Shown in pieces: positions 7,305 through 16,002 of a stretch of DNA of 36,474 bases. Position 1 is the first letter of the stretch; the number at the start of each line of letters is the position of its first letter. The position numbers were made by a program, and so were the translations under genes. This DNA comes from Actinomadura sp. CNU-125 (GTDB lineage: Bacteria > Actinomycetota > Actinomycetes > Streptosporangiales > Streptosporangiaceae), in the NCBI RefSeq assembly GCF_001942465.1, contig NZ_MKJY01000578.1, forward strand, positions 1-36,474. The letters run 5' to 3'. The notes under the pieces were generated by a model, which had not been told where the DNA came from, made no database searches, and saw nothing but the letters and a program-made list of their open reading frames with translations.

Positions 7305-7360
7305 TTTCGACGACCGCGCTTCGACGACCGTGCTTCGCAGACCGTGCTTCGCAGACAGTG
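7305..7360 (+). repeat. Four tandem copies of a 14-base repeat
   Basis: Units at 7305-7318, 7319-7332, 7333-7346 and 7347-7360 follow the pattern CTTCGACGACCGTG, drifting to CTTCGCAGACAGTG. They fill the gap between the membrane protein and the GT2 and end just before the GT2 ribosome binding site (GAGGAGG, 7363-7369). They may be a simple slippage repeat or an mRNA spacer. Confidence 0.8.
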
Positions 7361-7379
7361 GCGAGGAGGCCACGTGTCC

Positions 7380-8150
7380 ATGAACGACATCGACGAACCG
7401 GGACCCGTCACGATCTCCGTGGCGGCGCCCGCCTACAACGAGGCGGAGAACATCGCCGCGGCGGTCGCCGAATGGCGCCGCTGGCTGGAACGATCCCCGG
7501 CCGTCGCCGACTGGGAGATCGTGGTCTGCGACGACGGCAGCACCGACGGGACGTCCGCGATCCTGGCGGACCTGCAGGACGACTGCCCGCGGCTCGCCGT
7601 CGTCCGGTTCGCCCGCAACCGGGGCGCGGGAGCCGCGATCGCCGCGGCCATCGGGCGGACCCGGATGGAATGGGTCGTCCTGCTCGACTCCGACGGACAG
7701 TTCCCGATCGCGAACCTCGACCGGTTCGTCCCGCGTCTCGGGACGGGACGGAAGGCGTTCTCGGGCGCCCGCGTCCACAAGGCGGACAGCCTGCCGTACC
7801 GGTGGGGGTCGGCGGCGAGCGGCGCGGCGAGCAACCTGCTGCACCGCACCCGCTACCGCGACTTCAACTCGATCTTCAAGGTGGTGCACGGGCCGCTGCT
7901 GCGGTCGCTGCCGCTGGAGGCGGGCGGGATGAACTGCTCGACCGAGATCACGGCGCGGATCGCCGAGCTGGGGCACGCGTGGGCGGAGATCCCGATCGAG
8001 CACCGCGAACGCGGCGGCGGGGCCCGCGGCTGGCGGTTCTGGGGCGGCGCACGCGACCGCGCGCTGCTCGTCGGATACCTCGGCTACCGGCACTGGCTGC
8101 TGCGCCGCGGCGTCCTGCGCGCCCCGGCCGTCCCGGAGGACGCGCGGTGA
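7380..8150 (+). CDS. GT2-family glycosyltransferase (dolichol-phosphate-mannose-synthase-like)
   Basis: 256 residues from the ATG at 7380. A GTG at 7374 is also possible, but the GAGGAGG at 7363-7369 is better spaced for the ATG. The N-terminal GT-A fold has the nucleotide-binding strands SVAAPAYNEAENI and WEIVVCDDGSTDGTS, followed by FARNRGAGAAI and the metal-binding DSDGQ motif that replaces DXD in this group. This matches soluble polyprenyl-phosphate hexose synthases and related glycosyltransferases. There is no C-terminal membrane domain, so it probably acts at the cytoplasmic face. Its stop overlaps the next start as GTGA, so translation is coupled to the CofD-like gene. Sugar donor and acceptor are not predictable. 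Confidence 0.88.
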   Translation: MNDIDEPGPVTISVAAPAYNEAENIAAAVAEWRRWLERSPAVADWEIVVCDDGSTDGTSAILADLQDDCPRLAVVRFARNRGAGAAIAAAIGRTRMEWVVLLDSDGQFPIANLDRFVPRLGTGRKAFSGARVHKADSLPYRWGSAASGAASNLLHRTRYRDFNSIFKVVHGPLLRSLPLEAGGMNCSTEITARIAELGHAWAEIPIEHRERGGGARGWRFWGGARDRALLVGYLGYRHWLLRRGVLRAPAVPEDAR

Positions 8151-9316
8151 CCGCCCTGCGGGTCGCGATGTTCGGCGGCGGCCGCGGCACCGCGGGACTC
8201 GCGCGGCGGCTGCTGGCGACACCGGGCGTGGAGCTGTCGCTGCTGGTCAACGGCTACGACAACGGGCTGTCCACGGGGGCGCTGCGGCGGTTCCTGCCGG
8301 GGATGCTGGGCCCGTCCGACTTCCGCAAGAACCTCCTCCTGCGCCGCGACGGCGACGGCCGCGCCGCGCTCGTCGCGTTCCTGGAGCACCGCCTCCCGCC
8401 CGGCACCGCCCGCCGCGACCTCGACGGGCTCACCGGCGCCCTGCCCGGCGGCGTCCGCGAGGCGGCGGAACGCGACCTGGCCGCGTTCCGTGCCCGCCTC
8501 GACGCCGACCCCGGCGGGTTCGACCTCGCCGACTGCTCCGTCGGCAACCTCGTCCTCGCGGGCGCCTACCTGCGGTCCGGCGGCGACTTCAACGCCGCCG
8601 TCCGCGCCTGCGCCGACGCGTACGGCTCCCCGGCCCGGCTGCTCAACGTGACCGGCGGGGAGAACGCGCACCTCGTCGCGGTCAAGGCGAGCGGCCGGGT
8701 GCTCGCCGACGAGGCCGAGATCGTCGCGCCCCAGGACCCGTCCCCGATCACCGGCCTGTTCCTGCTGCGCGAGCCGCTCACCGACGCCGGGCGGGACGAA
8801 CTGGAGACGCTGCCGCCCGCCCGCGTCCGGTGGATCCTCCGCCGCCGCCGCGCCGCGCTCACCCCGAACCCCGAGGCCCTCGCCGCGCTCCGCGACGCCG
8901 ACGTCATCGTCTACGGGCCGGGCACCCCGCACTCGTCGCTGCTGCCGAGCTACCTGACCCCGGGCGTGCCGGACGCCGTCGCGGGCGGCCGCGCGGCCGC
9001 GAAGGTGCTGTTCGTCAACCTGCGGGACGACCACGACGTGCGCGGCGTGAGCGCCCCCGGCCACCTCGACCTCGCGCTGTCGTACCTCGGCGACCCGCTG
9101 AACGAGCGCGGCCTGGTGACGCACGTCGTCTGCCACCGTCCGGGGGAGGCCCGCGCGGACGTCCCCGAGATGCCCGGCCGGGACGGCGTCTGCCGCCTCC
9201 TCGCCGACCTGGAGGAGGACCCGTCCCGCCCCCGGACGCACGACGCCGCCCGCGCCGTCGGCCTCCTGACCGACATCCTGGCCTGCACGAACGTCCCCTT
9301 GGAGCGTGTCGGATGA
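8147..9316 (+). CDS. CofD/YvcK-like protein (2-phospho-L-lactate transferase superfamily)
   Basis: 389 residues from the GTG at 8147, with GGAGGA at 8136-8141. The glycine-rich start FGGGRGTAGLARRL, LVNGYDNGLSTG, DCSVGNLVLAGAYL, NVTGGENAHLVAV, VIYGPGTPHSSLLPSYL and KVLFVNLRDDHDV follow, in order, the conserved segments of CofD and YvcK. CofD transfers phospholactate from a GDP-activated donor to Fo. YvcK-type proteins bind UDP-GlcNAc. No F420 genes are present here. Instead the gene sits between a GT2 and a HAD/nucleotidyltransferase pair, with coupled start and stop codons on both sides. I infer a role in making or transferring an activated group for a glycan; the substrate is unknown. Confidence 0.82.
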   Translation: MTALRVAMFGGGRGTAGLARRLLATPGVELSLLVNGYDNGLSTGALRRFLPGMLGPSDFRKNLLLRRDGDGRAALVAFLEHRLPPGTARRDLDGLTGALPGGVREAAERDLAAFRARLDADPGGFDLADCSVGNLVLAGAYLRSGGDFNAAVRACADAYGSPARLLNVTGGENAHLVAVKASGRVLADEAEIVAPQDPSPITGLFLLREPLTDAGRDELETLPPARVRWILRRRRAALTPNPEALAALRDADVIVYGPGTPHSSLLPSYLTPGVPDAVAGGRAAAKVLFVNLRDDHDVRGVSAPGHLDLALSYLGDPLNERGLVTHVVCHRPGEARADVPEMPGRDGVCRLLADLEEDPSRPRTHDAARAVGLLTDILACTNVPLERVG

Positions 9317-9947
9317 CGGCCCGGGCCTGGTTCCTCGATCTCGACGGGACGCTCGTGGATTCGGGGCCGGTGCACGCGGCCGCGTTCCGGACGGCGCTCG
9401 CGGAGGTCGCGCCCGGACGGCTCGTCGGGTTCGACTACGCGCGGCTCGCGGGGGCGGGGACCGCCGAGGCGGCGGCCGCGCTGGGGCTGGCGGGCGCGGA
9501 CGCGGCGCGGTTCGTCCGCCGGAAGCGGGAGATCTACCGCGCCGACGTCGCGGCGGGGAAGGTCGCGGTGTTCCCGGGCGCCCGCCGCCTGCTGGACCGG
9601 CTGGACGCGCTGGGCCGTCCGGCGTACCTGGTGACGAGCGGGAGCCGGGGTTCGGTGGCGCGGGTGCTGGCCGCGTGCGGGCTGGACGGGCGGTTGCGCG
9701 GCGTCCTGACCGGCGACGACGTGTCGGTGAGCAAGCCGGACCCGGGGTTCTACCGGACGGCGTGCGAGCGCTGGGCGATCGCCCCGGCGGACGCCGTCGC
9801 CTGGGCGAGGACTCGGCGCACGGCGCGGCGTCCGCCGTCGGCGCGGGCATCCGGACGTTCCACGTGCATGCGGACGAGTCGGCACCCGGCACCGTTCCGG
9901 TGCGAGACCTCGACGCGATCGCCGACCTGCTGGGGGAGAACCGATGA
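9313..9947 (+). CDS. HAD-superfamily phosphatase (beta-phosphoglucomutase/phosphatase-like; one frameshift)
   Basis: About 211 residues after restoring one base near 9803-9808. The ATG at 9313 overlaps the previous stop as ATGA. Motif I is FLDLDGTLVDSG (nucleophile Asp plus acid/base Asp), motif II is LVTSGSRGS, motif III is the Lys in SVSKPDPGFY, and motif IV is EDSAHG, which lies just after the frame change. A helical cap occupies residues about 15-85. All catalytic motifs are present, so the enzyme should be active if the shift is a sequence error. The context suggests it dephosphorylates, or isomerises the phosphate of, a small sugar or acid used by the adjacent nucleotidyltransferase. 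Confidence 0.85.
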
Positions 9948-10695
9948 ACGACCAGGTCTGCGCGGTGGTTCCGGCGGCGGGACGCGGGTCCCGGCTGGGG
10001 CTCGGGGTGCCGAAGATCCTGCTGGACGTCGCCGCCGGCGTCACCGTGTGGGACGTGCTGTACCGCCGTATCGCGCCGCACGTCGGGCACGTGCACGTGG
10101 TCGTGTCGCCGGACGGCGCGGAGCCGTTCCGGCGCCGCGCGGCCGCGGAGATCGGCGCGGGCGCGGTGTCGGTGAGCGTGCAGGAGACGCCGACCGGGAT
10201 GGGCGACGCGATCTTCGGGGCGCACCCGCACTGGGCGGGGCACGCGGCGGTCCTCGTCGTGTGGGGCGACCAGGCGAACCTGTCGGCGGCGACCGTCCGG
10301 CGGGTCGTGGCGGCGCACCGGGCGGGCGGCCTCACGATCCCGCTCGTCCCGATGCCGGACCCGTACGTCGAGTACGAGCTGGACGGGCGCGCCTGCTGCG
10401 GGTGCGGCAGTCGCGGGAGGGCGACGCGTGCAGGCCCGGCGGGCTCGGCGACGTCGGCGCGTTCTGCCTGGCCACGGACGGTCTGCGGGCCGCGTGGGCG
10501 CGCTACCTCGCGGGCGCGGAGCGCGGCACGGTCACCGGGGAGGTCAACTTCCTGCCGTTCCTCGCGCACCTGTCGCGGGTGGACGGACGGGACGTGTCCG
10601 TGGTGCCCGTCGCGGACCCGGTCGAGGCGCGCGGGGTGAACACGCGGGACGATCTGGAGTTCGTCCGGCGGGAATACGCGCGGTGCCGCGGCTGA
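9944..10695 (+). CDS. GlmU/MobA-like nucleotidyltransferase (one frameshift)
   Basis: About 250 residues after restoring one C near 10391-10394; ATGA overlap with the HAD gene. The N-terminal signature VVPAAGRGSRLGLGVPKILLDV is the nucleotide-binding loop with the PK lysine of sugar-phosphate nucleotidyltransferases. QETPTGMGDAI matches the GlmU-type Q-x-x-x-x-G-T-G/A-DAI region, VVWGDQANLS replaces the usual GDXP metal site, and GVNTRDDLEF is the typical C-terminal N-x-R-x-x-L. It lacks the left-handed beta-helix acetyltransferase of GlmU. It should couple an NTP to a phosphorylated substrate, probably the product handled by the HAD enzyme. The next gene starts 13 bases before its stop. Confidence 0.84.
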
Positions 10696-11936
10696 GCGTG
10701 CCGGTCGCCGGGCCGACCGCGCTGAGCACGGCGGCGAGCGCGGTGTCGGCGGCGACGACGCTGGTCATCGCGCGGGGGATCGGCGCGGCGGCGTTCGGGC
10801 ATTTCACGGTGGTGCTGTCGATCGCGCTGATCGTCACGGTCGGCATGCAGATGAGCCTGCACTACGTGATGCTGCAGGAGCTGCCGCGCAGCGATCCGGC
10901 GCGGCATCGGGCGATGATGGCGACGGCGCTGGTGTCCACGCTGGTGGTGGGCGGCGGCGGCACGGTCGCGGGCGTCGTCGCGGCCCCGGTCGTCGCGCCG
11001 CCGATCGGCGTGGACGCGGGCGCGCTGGCGTCCGGGCTGGTGCTGGCGTTCGCGATGACGCTGAACCACCTGACCGAGAGCTTCCTGCGCGGGCGCCGCC
11101 GGTACGCGCTGGTCGCGCGGCTGAAGGCCGCGATCGCCGTCGCGTACCTGGGCGGCGCGTCGTGGTGCCTGCTCGGCGCGGGGGTCACCGACCCGGACGT
11201 CTACGTGGCGGCGCTGACCGGGACGTACGTCGTGTTCGCGGTGGCCGCGCTCGCCGCCGTCCGGATCGAACCGCGCGCGTGGTCGATGGCGGCGGCGCGC
11301 GCGCAGTACCGGCACGGCGCGTACGTGACGGTGATCGCCGCGCTGACCGGCGTCCTGTTCGGCCTCGACGTCATCTTCCTGAACCATTGGGCGGACCGCG
11401 CGGACGTCGGCGTCTACTCCGTCTACAACGGCTTTCCGAAACGGCTGCTCGGCGTGGTCTTCACCGACGGGATCGGGCTGGCGCTGCTGCCCGCGCTCGC
11501 CGTCGCCGACAAGCCGGCGGTGATGCGGCGGCTCGCGCGGCTGGCGCCGCTCGTCGCGGCGGGGACGGCGGCCGTCGCGTTCGCCGCCAGCACCGTGTTC
11601 TTCCTGCTGCTGGGCGGCGCGTACCCGTACTCGCTGGTCCTGATGGGGCTGTCGGCGGCGGGCATCGGCCTGCACGCGGTGTTCAACCTGTACTCGGTGG
11701 CGCTGTCGATGGACGGGCTGCGCGGCGCCCGCGTCCTCATCGCGTGCCTGGCCGCCGCGACGCCCGCCGCGCTCGTGCTGCAGGCCGCCTGCATCGCGCG
11801 GTGGGGGCTGCACGGCGGGCTGGTCGGGTTCGCGGCCGGAAACCTGGTCCCGGTCGTGGCCGTCATCGCGGTCGCGGGCCGCGTCTACCGCCGCCGGGAC
11901 GTCCCGGCGGCCCCGGAACCGGAGAAGGTCCCATGA
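10683..11936 (+). CDS. Wzx/MATE-like polysaccharide flippase
   Basis: 417 residues from the GTG at 10683, which overlaps the end of the nucleotidyltransferase gene by 13 bases; a GTG at 10698 is an alternative. The protein is almost entirely hydrophobic helices (about twelve) separated by short Arg-rich loops. It starts TALSTAASAVSAATTLVIARGIG with FGHFTVVLSIALIVTVGMQ, the pattern of the polysaccharide-export/O-antigen flippase family in the MOP superfamily. It would move a lipid-linked glycan from the cytoplasmic to the outer face of the membrane. A flippase flanked by glycosyltransferases is the strongest sign that this operon makes an exported glycan. The stop overlaps the next ATG. Confidence 0.85.
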   Translation: MPRLSVPVAGPTALSTAASAVSAATTLVIARGIGAAAFGHFTVVLSIALIVTVGMQMSLHYVMLQELPRSDPARHRAMMATALVSTLVVGGGGTVAGVVAAPVVAPPIGVDAGALASGLVLAFAMTLNHLTESFLRGRRRYALVARLKAAIAVAYLGGASWCLLGAGVTDPDVYVAALTGTYVVFAVAALAAVRIEPRAWSMAAARAQYRHGAYVTVIAALTGVLFGLDVIFLNHWADRADVGVYSVYNGFPKRLLGVVFTDGIGLALLPALAVADKPAVMRRLARLAPLVAAGTAAVAFAASTVFFLLLGGAYPYSLVLMGLSAAGIGLHAVFNLYSVALSMDGLRGARVLIACLAAATPAALVLQAACIARWGLHGGLVGFAAGNLVPVVAVIAVAGRVYRRRDVPAAPEPEKVP

Positions 11937-13180
11937 AGATCGCGCACGTGGTCAACCAGTACCCGCCGAACGTCACGACGGGTCTCGGCCGCTACATCGA
12001 ACTGATCGTCCCGCATCTGGCCCGCGAGCACCGGCTCGCGGTGTTCACCCTGGACGGCGGGCGCGGTGCCGCCGAACCGGACGGCGCCGCCGAACCGGAC
12101 GGCGCCGCCGAACCGGACGCGCCGCGACCGTGCACCGGCCGCCCGCCCGGATCGTCGGCGCGATCGGACGCCGCCGCCCGCTGAACCGCACGCGGCGGCT
12201 CGACTTCGCGCTGCTGACCGCGAACGTCGTCGCGAGCAACTGGCGGTACTTCCTGCGGCTGCGGCGCGCCCGCGAACGCCCCGACCTGGTCGCCGTGCAC
12301 GACACGACGAACTTCCTGTGCGGGCTGCTCTGCCACTACGCGCTGCGGCTGCCGGTCGTCCTGCACGTCCACACGACCGAGTACGGCGTGGACGCGCCGC
12401 GCGGCACCGGGTTCGGGGCCGTCGAGCGGTGGCTCGGACGGGTCGCGCGAGCGCGTCGTCGTCCCCACCCCGGAGATCCGCGACCGGCTGCGCGCGGCGC
12501 GCTGGGACGCGCGGACGCCGCTCGACGTCGTCCCGCTCGGCGGCACGTTCGAGCGGGCCGCCGCCCTCGACCCGGACGAACGGGACCGCCGCGCCGCCGC
12601 GCTGCGCGCCCGGCTCGGCATCGGGCGGGACGCGCCCGTCCTGCTGTTCGCCGGGCGCCTCGAACGGCAGAAGGGCGTGTACGAGCTGATGGAGGCGCTC
12701 CCGGAGATCGTCGAGGCGGTTCCGGACGTGTGCGTCGTCCTGGCGGGGGAGGGCGACCGGCTCGGGGTGCGGCGGATCGCCGCGCGCGCCGGGCTGAGCG
12801 CGCGCGTGTGCACGCCCGGGTTCGTCGCGGGCGACGAGCTCGCCGCGTACTACGCGATGGCGGACGCGTGCGTGTTCCCGTCCCGGTTCGAGCCGTTCGG
12901 GCTGGTCGCGACGGAGTCGATGGCGCTCGGCAGGCCGACGATCCTCGGCGCCGGATTCTCCCGGATCTTCACCGGCGACGACCCCGGGCGGCCCGCCGTG
13001 CGCCGCATCGGCGGCACCGGGCCGGACGCGATCGCCGCCGCCGTCATCGACGTCCTCACCGACCCGGCGGTCCGGCGCGAGCTGGGCGAACGCGGCGAGC
13101 GGCTGGTCCGGGAACGGCTGAGCTGGGAGCGCGCCGCCGCCGCGACGTCCCGCGTCTACCGGACGGCGGTGGGGGCGTGA
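11933..13180 (+). CDS. GT4-family glycosyltransferase (two frameshifts)
   Basis: About 415 residues after correcting two shifts (near 12117-12125 and 12443-12449). Start ATG at 11933 with GGAGAAGG upstream. The N-terminal GT-B domain has HVVNQYPPNVTTGLGRYIE, a Gly-rich acceptor-side loop. After the second shift come LLFAGRLERQKGVYELMEAL, VCVVLAGEGDR and the C-terminal donor-site signature PSRFEPFGLVATESMALGRP, with the E-x7-E motif of GT4 retaining enzymes. Near residues 45-62 there is an 18-base tandem repeat encoding AAEPDG; the first shift lies at its downstream edge. Intact motifs on both sides of each shift argue against a pseudogene. It is expected to add a sugar to the growing lipid-linked glycan. 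Confidence 0.84.
12068..12118 (+). repeat. 18-base tandem repeat (about 2.8 copies) inside the GT4 gene
   Basis: Units GCCGCCGAACCGGACGGC start at 12068, 12086 and 12104, the last one incomplete. They encode AAEPDG. They lie in a loop region of the GT-B N-domain and are probably tolerated slippage products. The adjacent frameshift may reflect assembly trouble in this repeat. Confidence 0.85.
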
Positions 13181-14345
13181 CCACCGTCTCCGTCGTCGTC
13201 CCCTGCTACAACGCGGCGAAGACGCTGCGGCTCTGCCTCGACGCCGTCCGCGCCCAGACCCGGACGCCCGACGAGATCGTCGTCGTGGACGACGCGAGTC
13301 GCGACGGCTCCGCCGACATCGCCGCCGGGCTGGGCTGCCGCGTCGTCCGGCTGCCGGAGAACCGCGGGGTGTCGGCGGCGCGGACGCGGGCGTCGCGGCG
13401 TCCGGCGGCGACGTCGTGTTCTTCCTCGACTCCGACGTCGCGCTGCACCCGGACGCGGTCGCCGCCGCCCTCGGCGTCCTGCGGGACGAACCGGACGTCG
13501 GCTGCGTGCAGGGCGTCTACGAGCCGGAACCGCTGATCGACGACGGGCCGGTCGAGTGGTACCGGATCCTGCACGCCGCGTACTGGCGGCGCCGCCACCT
13601 CGGGGACGTCACCGGCGTCGTGTTCGCGCTCGCCGCGATCCGCCGCGACGTCCTCGACGCGGTCGGCGGGTTCGACGAGACGCTCCGCGACTGCGAGGAC
13701 GTCGAGTACGGCGGGCGCCTCGCGGGCCGCTGCCGGGTCGTCCTCACCGACCGGATCCGGGGACGGCACGACGACGGGCACCGGCTGCGTCCCGTCCTCG
13801 CCGAGCAGTGGCGGCGCGCCGTCCCGCTGATCCCGCTCACCGTCGCCGCCGCCCGGCGCGGCGCCGGGCAGCCCGAGCCCGCGAACCGCCGCGCCGGGAT
13901 CCTCGCGACCGCCCTCGCCCTGGCGACCCTTCCGCTCGGCCTCCTGCACCCCGCGTTCCTGCTGGTCCCGGCCGCGTTCGCCGCCGCGTTCCCGGTCACC
14001 GACCCGGGGCTGCTCGGGTACGTCCGGCGGCATCGCGGCCCCGCGTTCGCCGCCCGCTTCGAGGCCGTCCACTTCGCGGTGCACATCGTCCTCGTCACCG
14101 GCCTGGCCGCCGGTGCGCTGCGCCTGCTCGTCCCGGCCCGGCGCCCGCGGGGAGGCGGGTGTCGGTCTGGCGCGGGCGATCTCGGCGGCGGACGAACTCG
14201 GCGTGCGGGCGGAGCCGGGCGCGCAGGTCGTCCCAGCGCTCGTCCTCCTCGCCCAGGTAGACGGCCCGCGCCCGGGCCAGGACGGGCCGGTGCTCGGCGG
14301 GCAGCCGGGGCAGCGCCCACGCGGCGGCCGCGTCCTTCGGCATGA
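13177..14345 (+). CDS. Membrane-anchored GT2 glycosyltransferase (one frameshift; 3' end uncertain)
   Basis: About 389 residues if the frame is followed to 14345. GTG start at 13177 overlapping the previous stop, with one missing G near 13380-13383. The GT-A core has TVSVVVPCYNAAKTLR, EIVVVDDASRDGSADI, PENRGVSAAR and, after the shift, FFLDSDVALHP (DXD-like metal site), then GFDETLRDCEDVEYGGRL (ED motif) and RGRHDDGH. Two hydrophobic stretches (about residues 240-275 and 290-315) likely anchor the C-terminus. The last ~80 codons overlap the convergent AadA-like gene by 251 bases and become Gly/Arg-rich. The true stop is therefore probably nearer 14150-14260 and may be hidden by another sequence error. 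Confidence 0.78.
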
Positions 14346-14910
14346 TCTCCCCGGTCGCGGCCGTCGCCCACACGCGCGCCAGCGTCAGGACGACGTTGCG
14401 CGCGTCGCCGTCGAGTTCGCCGAGCAGTTCGGGGACGCTCCCGACGACGGCGCGGACGACGTCCGCGTGCGGCACCGCGCCGAACACCCGCGACGGCGGC
14501 GGGCCGAACAGCGGCGCGTTCCCCATCAGCACCATCGTGACCAGCGGCGCCAGGTCGGGGCTGGGCTCCGGCGCCGGGACCAGGCCGCGCTCGTACTCGT
14601 CCCGCAGCCATTCGCCGTACTGGAACTCGCGGACCGGCGGGTACCGCCACGGCCGGACGGCCGTCTCCACGACGACCGTCAGCTCGACCGGCCGCGGGCC
14701 GCCGCCGGAGATCGGCAGCAGCCCGTCCAGCAGCGTCCGCCGCTCCGCCCCGGTCGTCGGCCGCCGGACGACCGCCAGCACGTCCTCGTCGCTGTGCGGC
14801 TTCAGCCCGCCGAGGACCGCCGAACCGTGCCGGTAGGCGCCGACGAGGTCCGCGCCGAAGGCGTCCCGGACGAGCTTCACCACTTCGTCAACCTGACCCA
14901 TTCCCTCCAT
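14095..14910 (-). CDS. Aminoglycoside adenylyltransferase-like (AadA/ANT family) nucleotidyltransferase
   Basis: 271 residues from the ATG at 14910; an ATG at 14901 (MGQVDEVVKL) is equally likely. The nucleotidyltransferase signature GSAVLGGLKPHSDEDVLAVV keeps the GS and the two metal-binding Asp of the GSxxxGxxxxxSDxD pattern. The C-terminal helical domain contains RNVVLTLARVWATAATGEIMPKDAAAAW and LPAEHRPVLARARAVYLGEE, diagnostic of ANT(3'')/ANT(9)-type enzymes. These transfer AMP to streptomycin or spectinomycin. Chromosomal actinomycete homologues may be intrinsic resistance genes or have other substrates. The last ~35 residues overlap the GT2 gene on the other strand and look unlike the family, so the 3' end is uncertain. 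Confidence 0.85.
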   Translation of the reverse strand: MEGMGQVDEVVKLVRDAFGADLVGAYRHGSAVLGGLKPHSDEDVLAVVRRPTTGAERRTLLDGLLPISGGGPRPVELTVVVETAVRPWRYPPVREFQYGEWLRDEYERGLVPAPEPSPDLAPLVTMVLMGNAPLFGPPPSRVFGAVPHADVVRAVVGSVPELLGELDGDARNVVLTLARVWATAATGEIMPKDAAAAWALPRLPAEHRPVLARARAVYLGEEDERWDDLRARLRPHAEFVRRRDRPRQTDTRLPAGAGPGRAGAAHRRPGR

Positions 14911-14947
14911 GCTGGCATAGCGGACAGGCGGCGGGACACCGGTCCGA

Positions 14948-15886
14948 TCACGTCGAGAACGCGGGACGGTCGGGTTCCGGGAGCCACTCGGTTCCGGGCC
15001 GGTACGGGCGGAAGCCGCCGCCCGCGTACGAGACCAGCCGCGGCAGCACGGGGTGCCGGTTCCGCGGGTGCCACAGCAGCGACCACGGATACACCGGGGC
15101 CGGGTCGACGACCGGGAGCTGCACGATGCCGGGGTGCGGCGGGACGCGGATGCCCTCGCCGACGCCGCCGCCGATCAGCTCGTCGGACGCGGCGACGCGG
15201 TCCATGATGTCGTCCAGCCCGAAGTCGGGCCCGGACGTGTCGATCGGCACGCCGAACTCGGCGGTCAGGGCGCGGTAGAAGTCCGCCCATTCGGTGCCGG
15301 GACGTGCGGCGCCCGGGATCCACATGCCCCGGTCCACCAGTGACGCGAGCGGCACCCGGTCGAGCCCGGCGAACGGGTGCCCGTGGCCGACCAGGATGTG
15401 CAGCGGCTCCAGCCGGACGGGCCGCGCCCGAATGTCGCCGAGGTCGCCGAGGGCCCGGCCGAAGAACGCGTCGATCGTCCCGCGGGCGAGCGCGGGCAGC
15501 GCGTCGGCGAGCCCGCCCGACCGGACGATCTCGATGCCCACGTCGGGCACCGTCTCGTGGAACGCCCGGACGATCTCGACCGACACGAGGCGCGTGCCCA
15601 GTACGTCCACGCGCAGCGCCCGGTGGCGGCTGCGGACGAGGTCCACGGCCTGGTCGGCGAGCGCGACGAGCGCGCGGGCGTGGACGAGGAAGGACGCGCC
15701 GTCGTCGGTGGGTTCGGCGCCGTTCGGCGTCCGGCGCAGCAGCGCCGTGCCGAGGTCGGATTCCAGTTTCGCGATGCGCTTCGACACCGCCTGCTGGCTG
15801 ATCCCGAGCCGGGCGGCCGCGTCGCCGAAGTACCGGTCCTCCGCCACGGCGACGAAGGCGCGCACCGCGCCGAGGTCCAGGTCCAT
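14948..15886 (-). CDS. LysR-family transcriptional regulator
   Basis: 312 residues, ATG at 15886. The N-terminal winged helix-turn-helix is textbook LysR: MDLDLGAVRAFVAVAEDRYFGDAAARLGISQQAVSKRIAKLE. The co-inducer domain follows, with the hinge around residues 60-90 and typical segments such as LRVDVLGTRLVSVEIVRAF and FFGRALGDLGDIRARPV. It is divergent from dnaE across a 116-base gap, so it may control itself and, less likely, the polymerase gene. Its own target is not evident. The AadA-like gene lies 37 bases downstream in the same direction. Confidence 0.93.
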   Translation of the reverse strand: MDLDLGAVRAFVAVAEDRYFGDAAARLGISQQAVSKRIAKLESDLGTALLRRTPNGAEPTDDGASFLVHARALVALADQAVDLVRSRHRALRVDVLGTRLVSVEIVRAFHETVPDVGIEIVRSGGLADALPALARGTIDAFFGRALGDLGDIRARPVRLEPLHILVGHGHPFAGLDRVPLASLVDRGMWIPGAARPGTEWADFYRALTAEFGVPIDTSGPDFGLDDIMDRVAASDELIGGGVGEGIRVPPHPGIVQLPVVDPAPVYPWSLLWHPRNRHPVLPRLVSYAGGGFRPYRPGTEWLPEPDRPAFST

Positions 15887-16002
15887 CGAGCTCCTTTTAC
15901 AACCGGTGGATGTGACTTGCGTGCGTGTCGATTGTTGGACGGGCGACTTTAGCAGCGGGTCGAATGTCGGCGGCGAGGGAACGGCGACAACCAGGAGGCG
16001 TA

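Noticed and set aside
8084..10569. Long minus-strand open frames opposite the CofD/HAD/nucleotidyltransferase genes
   Set aside because: Shadows; low-complexity Arg/Pro/Ala composition and no motifs, while the plus-strand frames carry full enzyme signatures.
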